Positions 7,458-15,255 of a DNA stretch of 22,386 nucleotides are shown in pieces; the first letter of the stretch is position 1; each line of letters opens with the position of its first letter. The notes below the pieces were generated by a model, which was not told the origin of the DNA, made no database searches, and was given only the letters and a program-made list of their open reading frames with translations. The position numbers were made by a program, and so were the translations under genes. Origin of the DNA: Isotricha intestinalis (lineage: Eukaryota; Ciliophora; Litostomatea; Vestibuliferida; Isotrichidae). Location: contig JAJJLU010003966.1 in NCBI GenBank assembly GCA_023807065.1, positions 1 to 22,386 of the forward strand, in the 5' to 3' direction.

Positions 7458-8906
7458 ATGGAATCTAAATCATCATGTACAACTCTTCTTGTAGGAAAAA
7501 AAGCTTCATATGATGGTTCAACCTTAATGGGAAGAACAGAAGACACTCCAGCTGGTGTATTCAATGAAAAGCAATATATTGTAGTCAAACCAGAAAATCA
7601 GCCAAAAAAATATAAATCAGTTCTAACAGGATGTGAAGTAGATTTACCTGATAATCCTTTACAATACACTGCAATTCCAAACTCAGATAAAAAAGAAGGA
7701 GTATGGGGAGAAGCTGGAATAAATAGTTTAAATGTTGGTATGTCTGAAACAGAAACAATAACATCAAATGCTTTAATATTAGGTGCAGATCCTTTAGTTG
7801 ATAAAGGAATAGGAGAAGAAGATTATTTAACCATTGTTTTACCTTATATTAAAACTGCTAGAGAAGGAGTTTTGAGATTAGGAGAATTATTAGAAAAATA
7901 TGGAACTTGTGAAATGAATGGTGTTGGTTTTCAAGATGAAAATGAAGTTTGGTGGTTAGAAACTATTGGTGGTCATCATTATATTGCAAAGAGAGTACCT
8001 GATGATTGTTATGTTGTTAATCCAAATCAACAAGGAATTGATGTTTTTGATTTTGTTGATGCTTTTGGTAAACAAGAAAATCATATTTGTTCTAAAGATT
8101 TCATTGATTTTATTTCTAATAATCATTTAGATTTAAGTTTCACAAAAGATGATTTAAAAACATTAACAGATTATAAAATAAGAAGAACAGTTGGTAGTCA
8201 TACTGATTTTGATTATTCATATAATACTTGTAGAGCTTGGTTTATGTTAAAGTATTTTAACCCTCATACAAAGTATGAAATAGAAGATTTTGATTTACCT
8301 TGGTGTATGAAACCCGAACATAAAATCTCAATTCAAGATGTTAAATATGTTTTATCATCACATTATCAAAATACAAAATATGATCCTTATTTAAGATATG
8401 GTGATGACAAAGAAAAAGGGAAATATAGACCAATTGGAGTTAATAGAACTGCAGAAACTTGTATTACTCAAGTTAGAGGTTATTTACCAGAAAAAATTAA
8501 AAGTGTTCAATGGGTTTCTTTTGGTTCTACACCTTTTAATGCTTTTGTTCCTCAATATACTATGGTTAGTGATACTCCAGATTATTTAAAAAATGTTACA
8601 AGTGAAGTTAATACTAATTGTATGTATTGGAATAATAGGATTATTGCTGCTCTTGTTGATGCTCATTATAATAATTGTTTAGAACATGTTGATAGATATC
8701 AATTAAGTGTTTTGAGTAAAAGTCATGAATTTTTAAATCAATTTGACAAGAAATTTATTGCTGGTGGAGTTTCTGAAAAATTCTTGGAAGAATGTAATCA
8801 AACTATTTCTGATTATTTCCAAAAAGAAACAGGAAATTTATTAAGTAAAGTTTTGTTTACTGCTAGTCTAGGAATGAAAAATGCCTATGCTAGGTCTGAT
8901 GCTTAA
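7458..8906 (+). CDS. Family C69 (PepD-type) dipeptidase, N-terminal nucleophile hydrolase
   Basis: The product has 482 residues, the usual length of bacterial PepD dipeptidases. The N-terminus MESKSSCTTLLVGKKASYDG matches the C69 start, in which Cys (here Cys7) is the catalytic nucleophile; in family members a short leader is removed so that Cys becomes N-terminal. STLMGRTEDT follows. Further PepD-like blocks are EEDYLTIVLPYIKTAREGV (120-138), EKYGTCEMNGVGF (146-158) and WWLETIGGHHYIAKRVPDD (165-183). These enzymes release amino acids from dipeptides. No signal peptide is visible, so it is likely cytosolic or lysosomal by another route. It resembles Firmicutes (lactic acid bacteria) PepD so closely in these blocks that bacterial origin by lateral transfer is plausible; that judgement is from memory of the family and not from a search. 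The stop is TAA. Confidence 0.93.
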   Translation: MESKSSCTTLLVGKKASYDGSTLMGRTEDTPAGVFNEKQYIVVKPENQPKKYKSVLTGCEVDLPDNPLQYTAIPNSDKKEGVWGEAGINSLNVGMSETETITSNALILGADPLVDKGIGEEDYLTIVLPYIKTAREGVLRLGELLEKYGTCEMNGVGFQDENEVWWLETIGGHHYIAKRVPDDCYVVNPNQQGIDVFDFVDAFGKQENHICSKDFIDFISNNHLDLSFTKDDLKTLTDYKIRRTVGSHTDFDYSYNTCRAWFMLKYFNPHTKYEIEDFDLPWCMKPEHKISIQDVKYVLSSHYQNTKYDPYLRYGDDKEKGKYRPIGVNRTAETCITQVRGYLPEKIKSVQWVSFGSTPFNAFVPQYTMVSDTPDYLKNVTSEVNTNCMYWNNRIIAALVDAHYNNCLEHVDRYQLSVLSKSHEFLNQFDKKFIAGGVSEKFLEECNQTISDYFQKETGNLLSKVLFTASLGMKNAYARSDA

Positions 8907-9474
8907 ATTAATTTTATTTATAGAAAAAATTTTTGAGTTTTTTATTTATTTTTTAACTACTTTAATTTAAATTCATGAAATGAATTTTTTTTTTATTATT
9001 TTTGTTTAATATCATTAAATAAATCATTCTTGATTATTTTTTTTTCATTTTTGATAATAATTTATTTTTATTCTAGAAAAATAGGTTAAGTTTATAATTA
9101 TAAAGTAAATTATATATTTAAAAGATTAAAAAGTAATAAAATTTCAAAATAAAAATTAATTTGTTGTTATCAATTTACTATCAAAATTACAATAAATTAA
9201 AAATGTTTTAGCTTAAAACTAAGAGAAGACTCAATTATTTTACAATAATATTTATTCTCACTTTTATTACTAAACAATAAAACTAACAAAAATTGAGAAA
9301 TTAAAAACAATTGTTGATTAATTACATTAAAAGGAATTTTATTTTATAAAAACAAAAAATATAAAAATCAATAAATATAAATTTCAGAACTATTCTTAAC
9401 AATAATCCTTAAATAAATTTTTAATTAACATAATAATTAAATTTTAAATTTGAATATATAAAATAAATTTATTT
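8907..9474. other. Intergenic region, nothing recognised
   Basis: This is the 3' flank of the C69 gene and the 3' flank of the convergent minus-strand secreted-protein gene. It is very AT-rich with T- and A-runs. I see no open frame, RNA gene or clear repeat. A short patch (9207-9235, AAAATGTTTTAGCTTAAAAC) is partly self-complementary. Confidence 0.4.
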
Positions 9475-10377
9475 TTATTCTAACCAATAAAACCAATTAA
9501 AATATTGTTTTTCTTTATTAATATTAAAACATTTCTTTTTATGAAAATTCATATAATAATAATTTTTATCTTCATTCATATGTTTATTGAATTTTTTTTC
9601 TAATTTTTTTATTTTTTCAAACCTATTTTTTTTCTCATCGATTTTTTCATTGATATATGAATTAATATTTTTTAATAATAAATTATTACTTACATAATCT
9701 CTATATTCATTAAATTTCATTTTATTTTCATATTTTTCATACATATCATACCAAATTCTTATATTTTCATGATTATCAGTTGGAAGGTCTAAAAATTCCC
9801 AAAATAAAGTTACAATTTCTTTTTCAAAATATATTATATAATTATAATCACTTTCCTCTTTAATATATAATGTATTTTCCTTTGATGGATTAAATAAATT
9901 AATTTTTTGATAAAAAAATTGTATATAAGATGAATCTTCTTTATTTATGTAATATGATATTCTTAAATGATTTTTTGATAAAGTTATATTAAAGTTTTCA
10001 AATTTTAAATTCATATTATTTAAAATATGAATAAATATATGAGTGTGATTTTGAGAAAATTCTAAATTTGGTAAATAATGGTTTATTTGTTTGTTATTAT
10101 ACTTATCAATTATTTCGTTTATTTTATTAAAATAAAAAATATCAAAATTCACTGAATTTAATTTATTTCGAATATAATAATTTCCAATGTTAAAATAACA
10201 ATTTACCCATCTTTTTTTCATAAGAAAAATAAAAATATCGTTTATATCATAAATGATATTTGAAATATTAGTTTTAAAATAATCAACACATTCTTCATCA
10301 GAATGAATATTTTCATAAGAAATACAAGAAACTTCTATATAAAAAATTAATAAAAGATATAAAATGACATTTTTCAT
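9475..10377 (-). CDS. Predicted secreted protein of unknown family
   Basis: The product has 300 residues. It starts with a clear signal peptide: Lys at position 2, hydrophobic core VILYLLLIFYIEV, then Ser-Cys with probable cleavage near residue 18. The mature part is rich in Tyr, Asn, Phe and Ile, with possible N-glycosylation sites (NIS, NHT, NIT) and few cysteines (SDEEC, VNCYF, KKKCF), so at most one or two disulfides. No second membrane segment is visible, so it is likely secreted or lumenal. The middle (about 115-190) has alternating hydrophobic strands. The C-terminal third is charged and helical (KKNRFEKIKKLEKKFNKHM). I do not recognise the fold or a catalytic motif. The start is fixed by the signal peptide; the stop is TAA. 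Confidence 0.75.
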   Translation of the reverse strand: MKNVILYLLLIFYIEVSCISYENIHSDEECVDYFKTNISNIIYDINDIFIFLMKKRWVNCYFNIGNYYIRNKLNSVNFDIFYFNKINEIIDKYNNKQINHYLPNLEFSQNHTHIFIHILNNMNLKFENFNITLSKNHLRISYYINKEDSSYIQFFYQKINLFNPSKENTLYIKEESDYNYIIYFEKEIVTLFWEFLDLPTDNHENIRIWYDMYEKYENKMKFNEYRDYVSNNLLLKNINSYINEKIDEKKNRFEKIKKLEKKFNKHMNEDKNYYYMNFHKKKCFNINKEKQYFNWFYWLE

Positions 10378-10900
10378 AATTAAAAAAGAAATAAATTTTG
10401 AAAATATAATTTAAATTTGATTTTTATCAATTTATTATTGAAATTGTAAAAAATTATAGAAATGAAGAATATAAAATATATCCAAATATTAAACCAATAG
10501 AGGAAATTAATTTTATTGTAATGTTATTACTGAATCTTAATTTGATAATGAAAAAATAGAATAAAAACTTCTATAAGAAATCCTTTATCAAATCATTTTA
10601 AAATAAAAAAATACAAATGAAATTAAATATATATAACATAATTACTCAAAGTTTAGAATCAAATTATAATAAACTTTATTCAATAATTATTCTGAACCAT
10701 TAATTTCAAAAACAAAATATTTTGATAAAATAAAATAATATTTATATTTAATAGATTTTAAATAAAAGAATATAGATTTATTTTATATTATTTTCTTTAT
10801 CATTGTCATGAAAGTAAAATTTAAAAACAAAAATTAAATATTAACCAATATAAAAGCTTAACAATTAAAAACCATATACAAAAATTATTGAATTATTAGT
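10378..10900. other. Intergenic region, nothing firm
   Basis: Upstream flank of the secreted-protein gene and downstream flank of the F-box-like gene. On the plus strand at about 10452-10560 a 36-codon open run (including NEEYKIYPNIKPIEEINF) looks coding-like. It ends in stops and has no continuation I can defend, so it may be chance or a relic. No RNA gene or repeat is recognised. Confidence 0.35.
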
Positions 10901-12250
10901 TTACATAGTTTGTTTAATATCATAATAAATAACATTATCATCTAACATTAAAATACTATCCTTATTAAAAGTATCAGAGACTCCCATTACATCAACATCT
11001 CCATTATGTTTTAAAAGAACAAGAGATCCATTATCTAATATAATAACATTTTTAGGAACAGAAAAAAAATCTTCAAAAATTATTTCAATTTTTCCATTAT
11101 TTTGGTTAAATACAATTCCTCGATTATCAAAAGTAAAAACAAAAATCCTTCCATCAAACAATTCAAAGGCATAAGAAATTTCATGTTCAATTCCACTTAA
11201 TTTACATATTTTTTTTTCATTTGTAATATTTAATATCATTAATTTTTCATCATTTCCACAAGTACAAAAATCACCATTTTTTAAAGGAATAATTTGAAAA
11301 ATCATTTTATTATGAAGTGTTTTATAAACTGAATAAACATTTAATTCACCATTTAAATTAATAGAATATAAAGTAAGATTACCATCAACTGAACCTGAAG
11401 CTAAAAATTTTTTATTGGTATTAATTTCCATTGAAATAATTTCTTTTTCATATTTAATTGTTTCTTTTATTATTTTTCCCTTATCACAATCAATTGTAAA
11501 TATTTGAAATTTGGAAAAGCCTATAATTGTTTTTTCATTAAATTTAATATGAGAAAATATTGGACGTCTTTTTATTCTTGTTGTTAATAAACAAGTATTA
11601 AAACTTGGGTCCATATTAAAAAGTAATAAATCACCTATATCGTTTGAGATTATAAAACTGATTTTTGTTAACACTGTTATTTTTAATAATTTTAAATCTG
11701 AAGAAAATAACGATTTGGCTTTATAATTATTACTTTTTGATAAATCAATTCCATATAAAACATTTTCTGAATTAAATAAATAATTTGATTCTCCTATATC
11801 AACAGGAAATGAACCATTCTTAATACTTTCATTTTTATCTGATTTTATTTCATTTTCAATTGTTTTGTCTTCTATTGTTAAAATAAATGTCTTTTTATCA
11901 CCACATAAAATAAAAGAATTAGGCTTTTCTTTTATTTTACATATATAATTTATATTGTTATTAGTTGAAAGTTTTAAATGGTTAAATGCCATAAAAGGCA
12001 TTAAAATAAATTTAGATATTATATCATAAGGATTTGAACGAAATGATGGATTTAAATCAATTATCTTACATATTGAACTTATTAAATTTTTATTTTTTGA
12101 TAAAATTTGATATAATTTAGGATTCAAATATAAAAAAGTTTGAAGTTTTTTATTTTTTTGAGACAATCTAATTAGACGTTCAAATGGGACTTCAGATAAA
12201 ATATCACGAAGAATATCTTTATTATGTATTTTGAAAAGTAAAGAAGACAT
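10901..12250 (-). CDS. F-box-like N-terminus followed by a WD40-like beta-propeller
   Basis: The product has 449 residues. The first 45 or so (DILRDILSEVPFERLIRLSQ, then KNKKLQ) read like an F-box or F-box-like helical motif: hydrophobic helix, Pro, then an R/K-L-x-x-NKKLQ helix. From about residue 95 to the end there are repeating four-strand units. The clearest is EIISMEINTNKKFLASGSVD followed by GNLTLYSIN (about 267-297), a good WD40 repeat; MIFQIIPLKNGDFCTCGNDE is another (about 311-330). F-box/WD40 proteins usually present substrates to SCF ubiquitin ligases, but the F-box match here is weak and the role is inferred. No signal peptide is visible. It lies 109 bp downstream of the membrane-protein gene on the same strand. 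The stop is TAA. Confidence 0.72.
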   Translation of the reverse strand: MSSLLFKIHNKDILRDILSEVPFERLIRLSQKNKKLQTFLYLNPKLYQILSKNKNLISSICKIIDLNPSFRSNPYDIISKFILMPFMAFNHLKLSTNNNINYICKIKEKPNSFILCGDKKTFILTIEDKTIENEIKSDKNESIKNGSFPVDIGESNYLFNSENVLYGIDLSKSNNYKAKSLFSSDLKLLKITVLTKISFIISNDIGDLLLFNMDPSFNTCLLTTRIKRRPIFSHIKFNEKTIIGFSKFQIFTIDCDKGKIIKETIKYEKEIISMEINTNKKFLASGSVDGNLTLYSINLNGELNVYSVYKTLHNKMIFQIIPLKNGDFCTCGNDEKLMILNITNEKKICKLSGIEHEISYAFELFDGRIFVFTFDNRGIVFNQNNGKIEIIFEDFFSVPKNVIILDNGSLVLLKHNGDVDVMGVSDTFNKDSILMLDDNVIYYDIKQTM

Positions 12251-12359
12251 TTTTCTTTTTTTTTCAAACTTTTTATTTATTTTTATATTGAAAAATTTAA
12301 TATAAATAGATATTCAAATTTAAGTAAAAATAATAAAAATCAAGTTTTGTCCATAATTT
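12251..12359 (-). promoter_or_regulatory. 109-bp gap that must serve as terminator and promoter
   Basis: It lies between the stop of the membrane-protein gene (12360) and the ATG of the F-box-like gene (12250), both read leftward. It is almost purely A/T with A-runs just before the ATG (on the minus strand). No distinct motif is recognised; the promoter role is inferred from position. Confidence 0.3.
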
Positions 12360-13535
12360 TCATTTTTGTACTTTCATTATTAAATTTATCATTTTAAATC
12401 TAAAACAATATTTTTTTGAAATAATTTTGATCTTTTTTAACAACATTTTATTTATCATAATAAATAATTCATATATTTTAACTTCTAATAAAGTATTTAA
12501 AATAGTTTCATCTCTTAATCCAATAGAAAAAAAATAAACAAAATAAGGAAGAATATTAAAAGCCAAACCTATCATTCCTCCAAGTTGAGATAAATAATCT
12601 TGAATTTTAGTATAAACTCTTTTATTATAATAAGAAGAATTAGAAGGATAAATTCTTACTGAAGCTAAAATATTATCATAAGGATTAGAAGTAAAAAAAG
12701 TTTGATATTCTAATATATTATAAGAATAATGTCTTTTATCATTTTTCATAAATAATCCATCATCAGTTTCTAATTCTTCTTCATAAATAAACATATCTAA
12801 ACTATGCATATAATGAAGTGTAGGATAAACTAATTTTTTTTGAATAAAATATTGAATAGGTTCTTCATAATTAAAAGGATTAATACCACCAACTCCAATT
12901 GTTACACTAAATGAACCATGATTATTTGAAAAAAATTCCATCATTTCTTCTTTTGAAACACAATTTGTTTCCGAAAAAAAACCACAATAAGTAAGATAAA
13001 TATATATTAGACCTTCTCCTCCTTTTTGGAAAAATAAAGATTTATTTTTTAATTTTGTCATATCTAAACAATAATTTGAACCAAGTATATCTTTTTCATA
13101 TATTTCATTTGAAACATTTATAAAATGTTCTCTTGTACAATTTACTAAAGGAATCGATATTTCGAAAAATGAGTCATTTTCTTGATGATATTCTATATAA
13201 AAAACATGAATTTCGAAATAATCGCTAAAATGATTTATGTCCATTCCATTATATGAAACTGCTATTGGTATTTTTGAAAAAAAGTCATCTACTTTAATAT
13301 ATTGTTTATTATATACTCCAAATCTTGTTACTATTGGATTTAATCTATTTATTAAATTCTTTGAATTCATTATTCCATATATCAAAAAAAATATTGCTGC
13401 TAATATTGTAAGACATCCTCCTAATTTTGTTTGAGATGTTCTTTTATGTTTTATTGTTAAATTTATTGTTGAACCAAATAAATCTATACTTTTAATTATA
13501 TTTCCAATCTTAAAATTATATTTGAATATTGCCAT
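12360..13535 (-). CDS. Two-pass membrane protein of a ciliate-type family
   Basis: The product has 391 residues. The N-terminal block SIDLFGSTINLTIKHK (16-31) leads to QTKLGG (35-40) and a first membrane helix (about 38-56, CLTILAAIFFLIYGIM). Then comes a large domain of about 260 residues with N-glycosylation sites (NCT, NVS, NSS) and several cysteines, so it probably faces the lumen or the outside. The motif YLSQLGGMIGLAFNI leads to a second helix (about 319-340), followed by a basic cytoplasmic tail. This arrangement (IDLFG, TKLGG, helix, loop, SQLGG, helix) matches a family I know as numerous unnamed transmembrane proteins in Tetrahymena and Paramecium. It also recalls ERGIC/Erv41-type topology. 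Function is unknown. The stop is TGA. Confidence 0.82.
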   Translation of the reverse strand: MAIFKYNFKIGNIIKSIDLFGSTINLTIKHKRTSQTKLGGCLTILAAIFFLIYGIMNSKNLINRLNPIVTRFGVYNKQYIKVDDFFSKIPIAVSYNGMDINHFSDYFEIHVFYIEYHQENDSFFEISIPLVNCTREHFINVSNEIYEKDILGSNYCLDMTKLKNKSLFFQKGGEGLIYIYLTYCGFFSETNCVSKEEMMEFFSNNHGSFSVTIGVGGINPFNYEEPIQYFIQKKLVYPTLHYMHSLDMFIYEEELETDDGLFMKNDKRHYSYNILEYQTFFTSNPYDNILASVRIYPSNSSYYNKRVYTKIQDYLSQLGGMIGLAFNILPYFVYFFSIGLRDETILNTLLEVKIYELFIMINKMLLKKIKIISKKYCFRFKMINLIMKVQK

Positions 13536-14485
13536 TCTAAAGTTATAAAAAAAGAAATAAAAATAAAAGAATAATAAAATATACTGAATTTGAATGATTT
13601 TAATTCAGAAATCAACAAAAGATACATATTATTTTATTCAAAATAATTTTTTAAAAGAGAAAATAATAAATAAATTCATATTATTATTCAAATCTTATTC
13701 ATTACCAATAAACAAATCTGAAGTTAATTCAGATATACTAGATAATAATTTGTTTTTAAAATTTCTAAATATAATTTTATAAAACATAAATATAATAAAA
13801 AATTTATAATTAATTAAAATAATTACAATAATTATAATAATGAATATAATATGTATTATGAATATTTAAATCAAAAGTTATTTTCTGGTTAAATTAATAA
13901 TAAAAATAATATTTTAATTAGTGATATATCAAGACAAAAAATTTATTGTTAGAAAAAAATAATAATCAATCAATAATTATTTTTTTAATATTATTTGAAG
14001 TATTTTAAAAAATTGTTTAAAACTATACTATTAATTTGAGTTTCAGAGATAATTTGTAAAAATATATAAATAAATAATAAAAATAAAAAGAATTATAGAA
14101 TATCAAAGTGATTCAAAATAATTATTGTATCATTATATAAGTTATATTCAAATATATATAAAAATTAAGAAACACTTTGGAAGAGAATCAATAAAATTAG
14201 CTTATTATATTTTATCAAATGATTTATCAAAATTAAAAATAAAGTATTAAACAAATAAAAATTGATTTATTCAAAAAATAAATAAGCAACTCATTAAATA
14301 AATTTTCTTTTTTATTTACACTTTACTTTTATTAAATATAATAAAAACTGAATTATTATAATATAAAATTATTTTCTTTTGAATCTTTATGATATATTAT
14401 TAATTTTTAGTCGTTTAATAAATTATAAATCAATTAGAGTAAACTCTATAATAATATAAAAAATTAAAAAAAAAGAGAAAAAAAA
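13536..14485. other. 950-bp intergenic region with a possible decayed gene on the plus strand
   Basis: This is the longest gene-free gap between intact genes. It contains a 62-codon open frame (13594-13782), then an Asn-rich coding-like run interrupted by stops (about 13825-13980, including YYEYLNQKLFSG), and a further run near 14170-14250 (GRESIKLAYYILSNDLSKLK). The frames are not continuous and stops are mostly TAA. In DNA this AT-rich, open runs of about 60 codons are expected by chance, so a pseudogene is only possible. The promoter of the Rab gene at 14486 lies at its right end. Confidence 0.3.
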
Positions 14486-15115
14486 ATGATGGATTCAACA
14501 TCAATTGAAGAAAAAAAAGATATGTTATCCTTGAAAATAGTATTAGTAGGATGTTCAACAGTAGGAAAATCAGCATTAATAAATCAATATATAAATAATA
14601 AATTTTTAGAAACCCAAATATTAACAATAGGATGTGATAAATTTTCAAAAGTAGAAAAAATAAAAAATTTAGATATTAAAATAAATTTATGGGATACTGC
14701 AGGACAAGAAAGATTTAGAAGTTTATCTCCAATGTTTTTAAAAGGTTCTAATATTGTTATTTTAGTATATGATATAACCAATCAATTTTCTTTTGATGAA
14801 TTACAAAAGTATTGGATTAATGTGGTTAAACAAAATACTCAAGATATTATTTTAGGAATTGCTGCAAATAAAAGTGATTTATATGAAGATGAAAAAGTCG
14901 ATGAAGAAAAAGGTAGAAAATTTGCTCAAGAACATAATGGTTTTTTTTATTCTACTTCTGCAAAAAATTACATTGTGACTCAACAATTATTTATTAATTT
15001 AGCTGAAAATTATATTGAAAAATTCTATAAAAATGAAAAAAATAAATTTGGGCTTTCTTATTATAAAATAAAAAATAATAATAATCCAACACAAAAAAAA
15101 AAGGGTTGTTGCTGA
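14486..15115 (+). CDS. Rab-family small GTPase (Rab5/Rab21-like features)
   Basis: The product has 209 residues with complete G motifs: P-loop GCSTVGKS (22-29), switch I around LTIGCDKFSK, WDTAGQE (69-75), ANKSDL (127-132) and TSAK (157-160). RFRSLSPMFLKGSN after DTAGQE recalls the Rab5/Rab21/Rab22 group (RYHSLAPMYYRG in relatives), suggesting an early endocytic role; the assignment is tentative. It ends KKKGCC, a standard double-Cys geranylgeranylation site after a basic stretch, with a short Asn-rich linker before it. The start is the first of two adjacent ATGs; the second, or Met13 (nine residues before the P-loop), could also serve. It is convergent with the 715-aa gene, 140 bp apart. The stop is TGA. 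Confidence 0.93.
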   Translation: MMDSTSIEEKKDMLSLKIVLVGCSTVGKSALINQYINNKFLETQILTIGCDKFSKVEKIKNLDIKINLWDTAGQERFRSLSPMFLKGSNIVILVYDITNQFSFDELQKYWINVVKQNTQDIILGIAANKSDLYEDEKVDEEKGRKFAQEHNGFFYSTSAKNYIVTQQLFINLAENYIEKFYKNEKNKFGLSYYKIKNNNNPTQKKKGCC

Positions 15116-15255
15116 TTCAGAGAAATAAATTATAATTAATTAAATATAGAAGTTAACATTTTAATATATATATAATATATTCTCAAAAAAAAAAATAAAA
15201 AAAAATTAAAAAATATAAAAATTTAACAAAGCAAAAAAATAAAAGAAAGTAAATA

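Noticed and set aside
7585..8589. Open frames at 7585-7767 (minus) and 8398-8589 (plus)
   Set aside because: Both lie inside the C69 gene in other frames and are Leu/Ile-rich shadows without family features.
10452..10900. Reading this gap with TAA as Gln (ciliate code) gives a longer frame
   Set aside because: All intact genes here end in TAA or TGA and use none internally, so reassignment is not supported.
13237..13434. Open frame on the plus strand
   Set aside because: Antisense shadow of the membrane-protein gene.
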